A stretch of DNA of 5,412 bases, taken from Clostridiaceae bacterium (GTDB lineage Bacteria; Bacillota; Clostridia; Oscillospirales; Acutalibacteraceae). The notes beneath the pieces were generated by a model. The model was not told the origin of the DNA, searched no databases, and worked only from the letters and a program-made list of their open reading frames with translations. Made by a program: the position numbers and the translations under genes. The stretch is taken from the NCBI GenBank assembly GCA_016293225.1, contig JAEDEQ010000097.1, positions 1 to 5,412 of the forward strand, written 5' to 3'. Within the stretch, counting starts at the first letter, position 1, and each line of letters begins with the position of its first letter. Below, one piece after another: positions 1 to 5,412 of the stretch.

Positions 1-734
1 AAAAGCCGTACGTCACCGTAAGCGTGGGACTTATCCGAAACGGAAAGAGAATGGACTATAACCTTTTCACCCAAAGCGGAGTTTTCCGCTACTGCGGCTC
101 ATCGCTCGTTGAATATGCGCGCAAGACGAACAATCCGTCAAAGCCGGAAACGGGTCTCCTCTGGGGCGGAAAGAGCGGTCTTGTTGACGGACAAAGCTAT
201 GTTTACAAGGTTTCCACAACGCCTGCAAATTACAAGAGCAAAAGGGTCACTGTTTCTTTCCCGTTTGTTGTTGATAACGATAAACCCACAGTTGAAGAAT
301 GTAATTACAGAATTGAAAACGGCGAGGCAATTCTCACCGTAAAGATAAAAGATAACCGCTATGTTATGGGCTTCAAGGTGCTTGACGAAAACGACAGGTC
401 GCTCGGCAAGGTCTCCTTCAAGGGTATTGAACCCGAAAACGGAACCTATACCTGCACCCTGAATCTCAGCGAAACAAGCGGCAGAAAGCTTGAAAAGCTT
501 AAAAACATCAAGCTTTACGTTGTTGACTACGCCTATAACGAAAACTATTATTCCGCTTCCCTTTCGGGCGAGCTTTCCGATGAAAATCCGGTTGACTTAC
601 CTGTTCTTCCGGAGCTTGAACCCTACCGCTTTGACCCCTCGCCGGTTGTTGACCTCAGCGAAAAAGACTCAGCAAAAAAGGACGGCGCTTCGTTTCTGGA
701 GCGGCTGATTGAAAAGCTTAAAACATACGCATAA
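1..734 (+). CDS. C-terminal part of a probable S8 (subtilisin-like) surface/secreted serine protease; 5' end outside window
   Basis: The reading frame is open from base 3 with no stop upstream of the first possible start (GTG at 24), so this is the last ~243 codons of a longer gene cut by the window edge. What is visible is a beta-rich, non-catalytic region. A segment starting VTVSVGLIRNGKRM, then LLWGG and DGQSYVYKVSTTPA, and ending in FPFVVDNDKPTV, resembles the Fn3-like domain that follows the protease domain in lactocepin and C5a-peptidase subtilases (typically 'GLxRN', 'DGxYxYxVxA', 'FPVxVDxxAPTV'). It is followed by an Ig-like domain with VKIKDN and YVVDYAYNENYY. The last ~45 residues are proline- and charge-rich (DLPVLPELEPYRF) and end in a short amphipathic helix (FLERLIEKLKTYA). 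No LPXTG motif, C-terminal membrane helix or cell-wall repeat is seen. The catalytic Asp/His/Ser lie outside the window, so the protease call rests on the accessory domains alone. Another multidomain surface protein is possible. Confidence 0.66.
   Translation, partial: KPYVTVSVGLIRNGKRMDYNLFTQSGVFRYCGSSLVEYARKTNNPSKPETGLLWGGKSGLVDGQSYVYKVSTTPANYKSKRVTVSFPFVVDNDKPTVEECNYRIENGEAILTVKIKDNRYVMGFKVLDENDRSLGKVSFKGIEPENGTYTCTLNLSETSGRKLEKLKNIKLYVVDYAYNENYYSASLSGELSDENPVDLPVLPELEPYRFDPSPVVDLSEKDSAKKDGASFLERLIEKLKTYA
523..551 (+). promoter_or_regulatory. Candidate sigma-A promoter inside the upstream gene, ahead of the symporter gene
   Basis: TTGACT (523-528) and TATTAT (546-551) are separated by 17 bases. 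Each box matches the housekeeping consensus at 5 of 6 positions. It lies 216 nt before the symporter ATG and would give a long leader. It sits wholly in codons for a conserved-looking VVDYAYNENYY stretch, so chance similarity is a real alternative. There is no extended -10 TG. Confidence 0.28.
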
Positions 735-767
735 AAAAGAGCAAAAACGCAGAAGGGAGATTTTTCA

Positions 768-2168
768 ATGCACAAAAGTCAGCTGACAAAATGCAAAAAG
801 TTCGGCTATTGCGGAGGAATCGCCGCCGAGTCGATACTTTACAATATGTATTACACCTATTATCTCCTTTTCCTGACCGACGTTGCGCACATGAATCCGG
901 CGCTTGCCTCAACGGTCAGCCTCATCTCGGTCATATGGGACGCTGTTACCGACCCGATTATCGGCCATTTTGCCGATAAAAAGGGCGCGGACAAGCGCAA
1001 GTTCATGCTGCGCGCCGCTTTCCCGATGGGAATCACCTTTGTTGCGGCGTTCATTCCTCTGGGTGACGCAGGCGACGGCTTCAAGTTCATTTTCTATACC
1101 GCAATGACAATGTGCTTCTGGCTTGCATATACGGTTTATACAATTCCGTATTACGCGGTCGTTGCGGAAATTACCGAGGATTATGACGAGCGCACCGATA
1201 TCCGCGGAAAAAGCTCGCTTTTCAACACTGTTGCAATTCTTATCGGAAACGCCGTTCCTGCCGCTTTGCCGGGTCTGATTATCGGTATGGGAGTGAGCGC
1301 CTCGTTCGGCTGGCTTTCAACGGCGGCCGTTCTTGCCGTTCTTGCTGTCGTTTCCGCCGTTGTTGCGTCTTTGAGCCTTCGCGGAATCGAGCTTAAAAAG
1401 GCCTCTGATACGGCGGAAAAGGAAGAAAAGGTCAAGATTTCGGAATATCTTCAGATTCTTAAAATGAAGCCCTTCCGCTGGTTTGTGCTGTTCGTTTTCT
1501 TTTTCCTCATCTCCTCGTCAATGATTCAGGCAAACTTTGCCTATCTTGTTCAGGCAAGGCTCGGGATGGACGACAGCGGAATGGTTATAGTTATCATCAC
1601 GCTTGTAGCTTCAATGGGACTTATGATTCCGATTGTTACGAAGCTTGCGGAAAAAACCGACAGAAGAAAAACCGGAATCGTCTTTTTCTCAATCATGCTT
1701 GCAGGGCTTATCATCATCAAGCTCATCGGAATCAACAACACTCCGATGCTCATCGCTTCCGTTTTCACCGTGGCTCTCGGTCTTGCCTGCTTCTGGACAA
1801 TTTTTTACTCAATGGCGTATGACCTTGTTGAGGTTGATGAATTCATCAACGGAAAACGCCGCGAAAGCATGATAACCGCGTTTCCGCAGTTTTTCCAGAA
1901 GTTCGGCGCGGCAATCGGAATGTGGATTGTGGGTCAGGTGCTGAATTTCGGAAAATATGACGGAGAGCTTTCTGTTCAGCCGGATTCGGCAAAGGCCGCG
2001 ATTGAAAACATTGCAACGGTCATTCCGGCGCTTTTCCTTGTTGTTGCTCTTGTCGGAATTATTTTCTATCCCATTACAAAGGAGCGCTTTGCTCTGCTTT
2101 CAAAGCAGCTTGAAAAGAAAAGGAACGGCGAAGAATATGACGCCGCCGGACTTGAAAAACTGATTTAA
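768..2168 (+). CDS. MFS_2 / GPH-family (MelB-like) sugar:cation symporter
   Basis: This 466-residue inner-membrane protein probably brings a sugar, glycoside or uronide into the cell with Na+ or H+. About 12 hydrophobic helices can be traced, roughly at residues 17-38, 45-68, 82-99, 106-132, 150-174, 180-204, 236-258, 268-292, 302-321, 325-349, 372-396 and 414-437. A charged cytoplasmic loop (205-232) separates the two halves. The GPH hallmark WDAVTDP lies in helix 2. Its aspartates D58 and D62 match the MelB cation-site pair (D55/D59 in E. coli numbering, from memory). K378 in FFQKFG matches the family lysine of helix 11. FLTDV and the segment YDLVEVDEFINGKRRESM are also typical. Length is close to MelB. 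The ATG is supported by AGGGAG at 754-759, 8 nt upstream. The gene starts 33 nt after the previous stop with no terminator between. The substrate cannot be read from the sequence: the MelB galactoside-binding Asp in helix 1 appears to be replaced (Ser22, with Glu21 beside it). Confidence 0.87.
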   Translation: MHKSQLTKCKKFGYCGGIAAESILYNMYYTYYLLFLTDVAHMNPALASTVSLISVIWDAVTDPIIGHFADKKGADKRKFMLRAAFPMGITFVAAFIPLGDAGDGFKFIFYTAMTMCFWLAYTVYTIPYYAVVAEITEDYDERTDIRGKSSLFNTVAILIGNAVPAALPGLIIGMGVSASFGWLSTAAVLAVLAVVSAVVASLSLRGIELKKASDTAEKEEKVKISEYLQILKMKPFRWFVLFVFFFLISSSMIQANFAYLVQARLGMDDSGMVIVIITLVASMGLMIPIVTKLAEKTDRRKTGIVFFSIMLAGLIIIKLIGINNTPMLIASVFTVALGLACFWTIFYSMAYDLVEVDEFINGKRRESMITAFPQFFQKFGAAIGMWIVGQVLNFGKYDGELSVQPDSAKAAIENIATVIPALFLVVALVGIIFYPITKERFALLSKQLEKKRNGEEYDAAGLEKLI

Positions 2169-2181
2169 CGGAGATTAACCT

Positions 2182-2880
2182 ATGCTGTGTGTAAAAAACG
2201 TTACAAAAAAATACGGAAAATTTATTGCAAACAACGCCGTCAGCTTTGACATCGCGGACGGCGAAATTGCCGTTTTGCTCGGCCCCAACGGCGCCGGAAA
2301 GTCAACAATAATCAAGTGCATCTGCGGTCTGCTGCGCTTTGAGGGCGAAATTACCCTCGGCGGCTTTCCGAACAAAAGCCTTGAGGCAAAAAAAATCCTC
2401 GGCTACATTCCGGAAATGCCGGCGGTTTATGACCTGCTCACCGTCCGCGAGCACCTTGAATTTATGCTGCGCTCATACAAAATTGAGGACGATGGAACTG
2501 CGGACAGGCTCCTTGAGCGCTTTGAGCTGCTTGACAAAAAGGACAAGCTCGGAAAGGAGCTTTCAAAAGGTATGCAGCAAAAGCTTTCAATCTGCTGCGC
2601 CCTTGTGCATAAGCCGTCCGTTGTGATTTTTGACGAACCCATGGTCGGACTTGATCCGCACGCCATAAAGCAGCTCAAGGAGCTTTTTGTTGAGCTTCGG
2701 GAAAGCGGAGCCACCGTGCTGATAAGCACCCATATGCTTGACAGCGTTGAAAGCTATTGGGACAAGGCGTACATTATGAAGGACGGCAGATTCTGCGCCG
2801 AAAAGAGCGCCGGCGACACCGACGGAAAGAGCCTTGAGGACTTGTTCTTTGAACTGACCGAAAGCGGGGGAAGGGCATGA
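2182..2880 (+). CDS. ABC transporter ATP-binding protein (exporter type)
   Basis: This 232-residue cytoplasmic ATPase drives the membrane partner encoded immediately downstream. All nucleotide-binding motifs are present in order: Walker A GPNGAGKST (34-42), a Q-loop region GYIPEMPAVYDLLT (75-88), the signature LSKGM (127-131), Walker B VVIFDEP (147-153, catalytic E152), D-loop GLDP (156-159) and switch histidine H184 in STHML. The Q-loop position holds Glu78 rather than Gln, as seen in many DrrA/CcmA-like exporter ATPases. The length is that of a single NBD with a short C-terminal tail. The ATG is backed by GGAG at 2170-2173, 8 nt upstream and 13 nt after the symporter stop. The 3' end overlaps the permease gene as ATGA, which indicates translational coupling and 1:1 production. 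The substrate is unknown. Fusion to a dedicated exporter permease rather than a binding protein argues for export. Confidence 0.95.
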   Translation: MLCVKNVTKKYGKFIANNAVSFDIADGEIAVLLGPNGAGKSTIIKCICGLLRFEGEITLGGFPNKSLEAKKILGYIPEMPAVYDLLTVREHLEFMLRSYKIEDDGTADRLLERFELLDKKDKLGKELSKGMQQKLSICCALVHKPSVVIFDEPMVGLDPHAIKQLKELFVELRESGATVLISTHMLDSVESYWDKAYIMKDGRFCAEKSAGDTDGKSLEDLFFELTESGGRA

Positions 2881-4433
2881 GTTCACTTGTTTTTCTCCTT
2901 TCGCGCAAGCTTAAAAACCGCCTGAGGGAAATGCTGCGCCGCCCGTCGGAGCTTATTGTTCTGGTTGTTTTTGTCGGTCTTATCGGCGTAACAATTTTCA
3001 CCGGGAACCACTCTTTGCCGGCGGACGGAATGCGCAGCGTTGAGGAATTTTATGCTATTGTGCTTGCTCTTTATGCGTTTGAGTTTGTGCTGATTGCAAA
3101 AAACGGCTTTCTCAACGGCGCCTCAATGTTCTCAATGGCGGACGTGAATCTCCTTTTCACAAGCCCGAAAAAGCCGCAGACTCTTCTGACCTTCGGTCTT
3201 TTCAGCCAGCTCGGCCGTTCGCTGATGCTCGGCGTGTTCATTTTGTATCAGTATGCGTGGGTGCATGATACCTACGGAGTCGGGCTCGGAACAATAATCT
3301 CCGTCCTTGTCGGCTACGGGGCGGTCGCTTTCCTTTCGCAGATGCTTGCAATGCTTATCTATTCCGTGACGTCCTCGGACGATAAAAGGTGCAAAATTGC
3401 CAAAGCCGTTTTCTATGCCGTTGTTGCTTCCTTTTTCGTTTATCTTGGCTTTACAAGCTTTTCTTCGGGCGGCGAGGTGCTTTCTGCCGTTTGCAAAAAC
3501 GCAAACTCGCCCGTAATGCACTTTTTCCCGATTGCGGGCTTTGTGCGCTTCGGCGTGGTTTCCGCCGTAACGGGCGATTACAAAGGGCTGCTGCTTTCCG
3601 TTTTGTGCTTTGTGCTTTGCGTTGCCGCCTTTTATGTCCTTGTTTCAAGGCTTAAAAGCGATTATTACGAGGACGTGCTCAAGGCAACGGAGGTTTCCTT
3701 TTCGGCAATCACCGCAAGGAAAGAGGGCAAGGCCGCGGAGACGGCTCCGCGCAATGTTAAGGTTGGAAAAACCGGCTTTTCAAGGGGAGAGGGCGCTTCT
3801 GCGATTGCAGAAAAGCACAAGCTTGAAAACCGCCGCTCAAAGGTGCTCATTCTTGACGCGGTGAACCTTGTTTTTGCCGTTGTCACTATCGGCCTTGCGT
3901 TCTTTATCAAGGACAGCTTAAATGCGTTCATGATGAATGTGTATTTTTCAATCTTCACCGTCGGAACCGGCAGGTGGGCAAAGGAGCTTTTGCTGCCGTA
4001 TGTCTATCTCATTCCCGAGCCGCCTTTTAAAAAGCTTATCAATATGCTCAGAGAGCAGCTTTGGTCCTCGGTTGCCGAGGCAACCTTGACCTTTTTGCCG
4101 TTTTACTTCATTCTAAACACCTCGCCGCTCATGGTTCTGGGCATGATATTTGCAAAGCTCAGCTTCAACTTCCTTTTTATCGGAGTGAATCTCATTTTGC
4201 AGCGCTTTTTCGGCAACGGGGGAAACAAGGCGCTTTTGGTGTTCTTGTATTTTCTGCTTGCCGCCCTATGTTCGCTGCCGGGCGTTGCGGCCGGTGTTGC
4301 AATGAGTGCGCTCATTCCTGTTTTTGAGGGCGTACTGTTCTTTGCAATGGCGCTTGTCAACATTCTTGCAGGCGTAATAATTATCTTTTGCAGCAGAAAC
4401 ATTCTTACCACGGCGGAGTACAACAACAAGTAA
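2877..4433 (+). CDS. ABC exporter membrane protein (putative 'ABC_export' family permease)
   Basis: This 518-residue polytopic membrane protein is the likely partner of the ATPase just upstream; the two overlap by 4 nt (ATGA), with a G-rich ribosome site at 2866-2875. Hydrophobic segments lie near residues 25-42, 57-74, 112-126, 136-164, 176-194, 214-230 (weak), 236-256, 326-344, 347-363, 398-414, 418-441, 452-474 and 477-505. They fall in two blocks either side of a hydrophilic, basic, probably cytoplasmic linker (about 258-322). The N-terminus is basic (LSRKLKNRLREMLRRPSE), followed by a helix, as in ABC-2-like exporters. The motifs GASMFSMADVNLLFTSPKKPQ (from about 81) and LPYVYLIPEPPFKKL (from about 373) match what I recall of the Firmicutes 'putative ABC exporter' family, where the first loop reads like 'ADVNFLFTAP' and the second like 'YIYLIP'. 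No substrate-binding protein is encoded nearby. The substrate is unknown; a peptide, lipid or drug is possible. No frameshift or truncation is seen. Confidence 0.84.
   Translation: MSSLVFLLSRKLKNRLREMLRRPSELIVLVVFVGLIGVTIFTGNHSLPADGMRSVEEFYAIVLALYAFEFVLIAKNGFLNGASMFSMADVNLLFTSPKKPQTLLTFGLFSQLGRSLMLGVFILYQYAWVHDTYGVGLGTIISVLVGYGAVAFLSQMLAMLIYSVTSSDDKRCKIAKAVFYAVVASFFVYLGFTSFSSGGEVLSAVCKNANSPVMHFFPIAGFVRFGVVSAVTGDYKGLLLSVLCFVLCVAAFYVLVSRLKSDYYEDVLKATEVSFSAITARKEGKAAETAPRNVKVGKTGFSRGEGASAIAEKHKLENRRSKVLILDAVNLVFAVVTIGLAFFIKDSLNAFMMNVYFSIFTVGTGRWAKELLLPYVYLIPEPPFKKLINMLREQLWSSVAEATLTFLPFYFILNTSPLMVLGMIFAKLSFNFLFIGVNLILQRFFGNGGNKALLVFLYFLLAALCSLPGVAAGVAMSALIPVFEGVLFFAMALVNILAGVIIIFCSRNILTTAEYNNK
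4354..4381 (+). promoter_or_regulatory. Candidate sigma-A promoter inside the permease gene, ahead of rfbA
   Basis: TTGTCA (4354-4359) and AATAAT (4376-4381) are separated by 16 bases, and each matches consensus at 5 of 6 positions. Transcription would begin near 4388, leaving a leader of about 84 nt that includes the hairpin at 4434-4452. It would let rfbA, which is unrelated in function to the exporter, be expressed on its own. The bases also encode a hydrophobic helix, so a chance match is possible. Confidence 0.32.
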
Positions 4434-4452
4434 CCGCACCCTTTGAGTGCGG
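4434..4452 (+). other. Intergenic hairpin in the rfbA leader
   Basis: CCGCAC (4434-4439) and GTGCGG (4447-4452) form a perfect 6-bp GC-rich stem with a 7-base loop CCTTTGA. It starts directly after the permease stop codon and ends 8 nt before the rfbA ribosome site (AGGAG, 4461-4465). It is followed by CTGAAAAAAA, not a T-run, so it is not an intrinsic terminator on the + strand, and it has no T-run in the other direction either. It may stabilise the upstream mRNA 3' end or modulate rfbA translation. The structure is seen; the role is inferred. Confidence 0.5.
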
Positions 4453-4471
4453 CTGAAAAAAGGAGAACGCT

Positions 4472-5356
4472 ATGAAAGGAATCATTCTTGCCGGGGGAAG
4501 CGGAACAAGGCTTTACCCAATAACCATGGTAACGTCAAAGCAGCTTCTGCCCGTTTATGACAAGCCGATGATTTATTATCCGCTTTCGGTGCTGATGATG
4601 GCAGGTATCCGTGAGATACTCATAATTTCAACACCGCAGGATATCGGAAATTTTGAGCGCCTGCTCGGCGACGGAGCGGATTTCGGGGTAAAGCTTGAAT
4701 ACGCCGTTCAGCCCTCGCCGGACGGACTTGCGCAGGCATTTCTAATCGGAGAAAAATTTATTGACGGCGACTGCTGCGCCATGATACTCGGCGACAATAT
4801 CTTTTACGGCAACGGACTCGGCTCAATTCTCCGGCAGGCGAGGGAAAACGCTGAAAACGGCACCGCAACCGTTTTCGGCTACTATGTTGACGACCCGGAG
4901 CGCTTCGGCGTTGTTGAGTTTGATGAAAACGAACAAGTTATTTCAATTGAGGAGAAGCCGAAAAATCCCAAGTCCAATTACTGCGTTACGGGGCTTTATT
5001 TCTATGACGGCACTGTTTGCGAAAAGGCAAAAAAGGTCCGTCCGTCCGCGCGCGGAGAGCTTGAAATTACCGATTTGAACCTGCTTTTCCTTGCGGAACA
5101 GAAGCTTTCCGTAAAGCTGCTCGGCCGCGGCTTTGCGTGGCTCGATACCGGCACGGTTGAAAGTCTTAACGAAGCTTCAAACTTTGTTCGCATTGTTGAG
5201 GGCAGGCAGTCCGTGATGATTTCCGCACCGGAGGAGATAGCCTTCAAAAACGGCTGGATAAGCCGCGAAAAACTGCTGCTCTCTGCCGAAAAATACGGCA
5301 AATCACCCTACGGTGTGCATCTGCGCAAGGTTGCCGAGGGGAAGCTGAAGTATTGA
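4472..5356 (+). CDS. rfbA: Glucose-1-phosphate thymidylyltransferase (dTDP-glucose synthase)
   Basis: This cytoplasmic enzyme joins dTTP and alpha-D-glucose 1-phosphate to give dTDP-glucose and pyrophosphate. It is the first step to dTDP-L-rhamnose and other dTDP-sugars of cell-wall glycans, and is also called RmlA. At 294 residues it is full length for the family. Visible motifs are the nucleotide-binding loop GGSGTRLYP (8-16), SKQLLPVYDKPM (22-33), QPSPDGLAQAF (80-90), LGDNIFYG (106-113) with metal-binding D108, FGYYVDDPERFGVVEFD (135-151), EEKPKNPKSNYCVTGLYFYD (160-179), ARGELEITDLN (193-203) and WLDTG (223-227) with the second metal ligand D225. No key residue is missing. The ATG is fixed by AGGAG at 4461-4465, 6 nt upstream, and by the family-typical MKGIILAGG start. 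It lies 38 nt after the permease gene and is closed by a terminator 27 nt past its stop. rfbB, rfbC and rfbD are not in this window and cannot share the transcript downstream unless the terminator is read through. Confidence 0.98.
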   Translation: MKGIILAGGSGTRLYPITMVTSKQLLPVYDKPMIYYPLSVLMMAGIREILIISTPQDIGNFERLLGDGADFGVKLEYAVQPSPDGLAQAFLIGEKFIDGDCCAMILGDNIFYGNGLGSILRQARENAENGTATVFGYYVDDPERFGVVEFDENEQVISIEEKPKNPKSNYCVTGLYFYDGTVCEKAKKVRPSARGELEITDLNLLFLAEQKLSVKLLGRGFAWLDTGTVESLNEASNFVRIVEGRQSVMISAPEEIAFKNGWISREKLLLSAEKYGKSPYGVHLRKVAEGKLKY

Positions 5357-5382
5357 TTTTGGAAAATATAAGTTTACTTGAT

Positions 5383-5412
5383 ACTGCGGCGCAATGTTGC
5401 CGCAGTTTTTTT
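5383..5412 (+). terminator. Intrinsic (Rho-independent) terminator after rfbA
   Basis: ACTGCGGC (5383-5390) and GCCGCAGT (5399-5406) form a perfect 8-bp stem with loop GCAATGTT, followed by a T-run from 5406 to the window end (7 T, possibly more beyond). It starts 27 nt after the rfbA stop codon. It is the only good terminator in the window and marks the end of the transcription unit. Confidence 0.92.

Noticed and set aside
485..516. Inverted repeat AAAGCTTG / CAAGCTTT with a 16-base spacer, plus further AAGCTT copies nearby
   Set aside because: It falls in Lys-Leu codons (AAG CTT) in a Lys/Leu-rich stretch. The same hexamer recurs across the window through codon preference, and no T-run follows.
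24..734. Complete small gene starting at GTG 24
   Set aside because: The frame is open to the window edge with in-frame, domain-like residues upstream (KPYVTVS), there is no ribosome site before 24, and the start would cut into the Fn3-like domain.
2094..2108. Near-perfect palindrome CTGCTTT-C-AAAGCAG near the end of the symporter gene
   Set aside because: The hairpin would be short with an A/T-only loop, there is no T-run after it, and it is in-frame coding sequence (ALLSKQLE). Chance is the simplest explanation.
3132..3521. 129-codon open frame on the minus strand opposite the permease gene
   Set aside because: It is antisense to a clearly coding frame, its composition (His/Arg/Lys/Glu-rich with no domain pattern) is that of a shadow frame, and I recognise no ribosome site.
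4434..4460. Terminator between the permease gene and rfbA
   Set aside because: The 6-bp stem is followed by an A-run on the + strand, and no T-run follows it on the minus strand, so intrinsic termination is not supported.
4434..4465. preQ1-I-type riboswitch in the rfbA leader (hairpin, A-rich tail, SD)
   Set aside because: The outline is similar, but the 7-base loop is too short for the preQ1-I core, the conserved loop sequence is missing, and rfbA is not a queuosine gene.

Overview
This window carries five genes, all on the + strand and tightly packed. Nothing on the minus strand looks real. Base composition is near 50% GC. Shine-Dalgarno sites are strong (AGGGAG, GGAG, AGGAG). Together with the gene families (a lactocepin/C5a-peptidase-like subtilase tail, a GPH-type symporter and an ABC exporter of a Firmicutes-type family), this suggests a Clostridia-class Firmicute, perhaps a gut Oscillospirales/Ruminococcaceae-like lineage. 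That placement is inferred from style and cannot be proven from this window.

Layout: (1) 1-734 is the 3' end of a large gene that is open at the left edge. It encodes Fn3-like/Ig-like C-terminal domains of a probable S8 secreted or surface serine protease. (2) 768-2168 encodes an MFS_2/MelB-like (GPH family) sugar:cation symporter of about 12 helices. (3) 2182-2880 and 2877-4433 encode an ATPase and a very hydrophobic permease. They overlap by ATGA and form a two-gene ABC exporter. (4) 4472-5356 encodes RfbA/RmlA, glucose-1-phosphate thymidylyltransferase, followed at once by a strong intrinsic terminator (5383-5412) at the window edge.

Gaps between genes are 33, 13, -4 and 38 nt, with no terminator inside, so all five could be read on one transcript ending at 5412. 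Two promoter-like sequences sit inside coding DNA. One (523-551) lies ahead of the symporter gene and one (4354-4381) lies ahead of rfbA, so the later genes may also be transcribed separately. The 38-nt gap before rfbA holds a 6-bp hairpin whose loop is complementary to the rfbA Shine-Dalgarno region.

The functions do not add up to one obvious pathway: extracellular proteolysis, solute uptake, export of an unknown substrate, and dTDP-sugar precursor synthesis. A loose cell-envelope theme is possible. I see no mobile element, CRISPR array, RNA gene or defence system, and no clear sign of an undescribed system. The most checkable items are the possible loop-SD interaction, the two internal promoters, and the lone rfbA without rfbB/C/D beside it.
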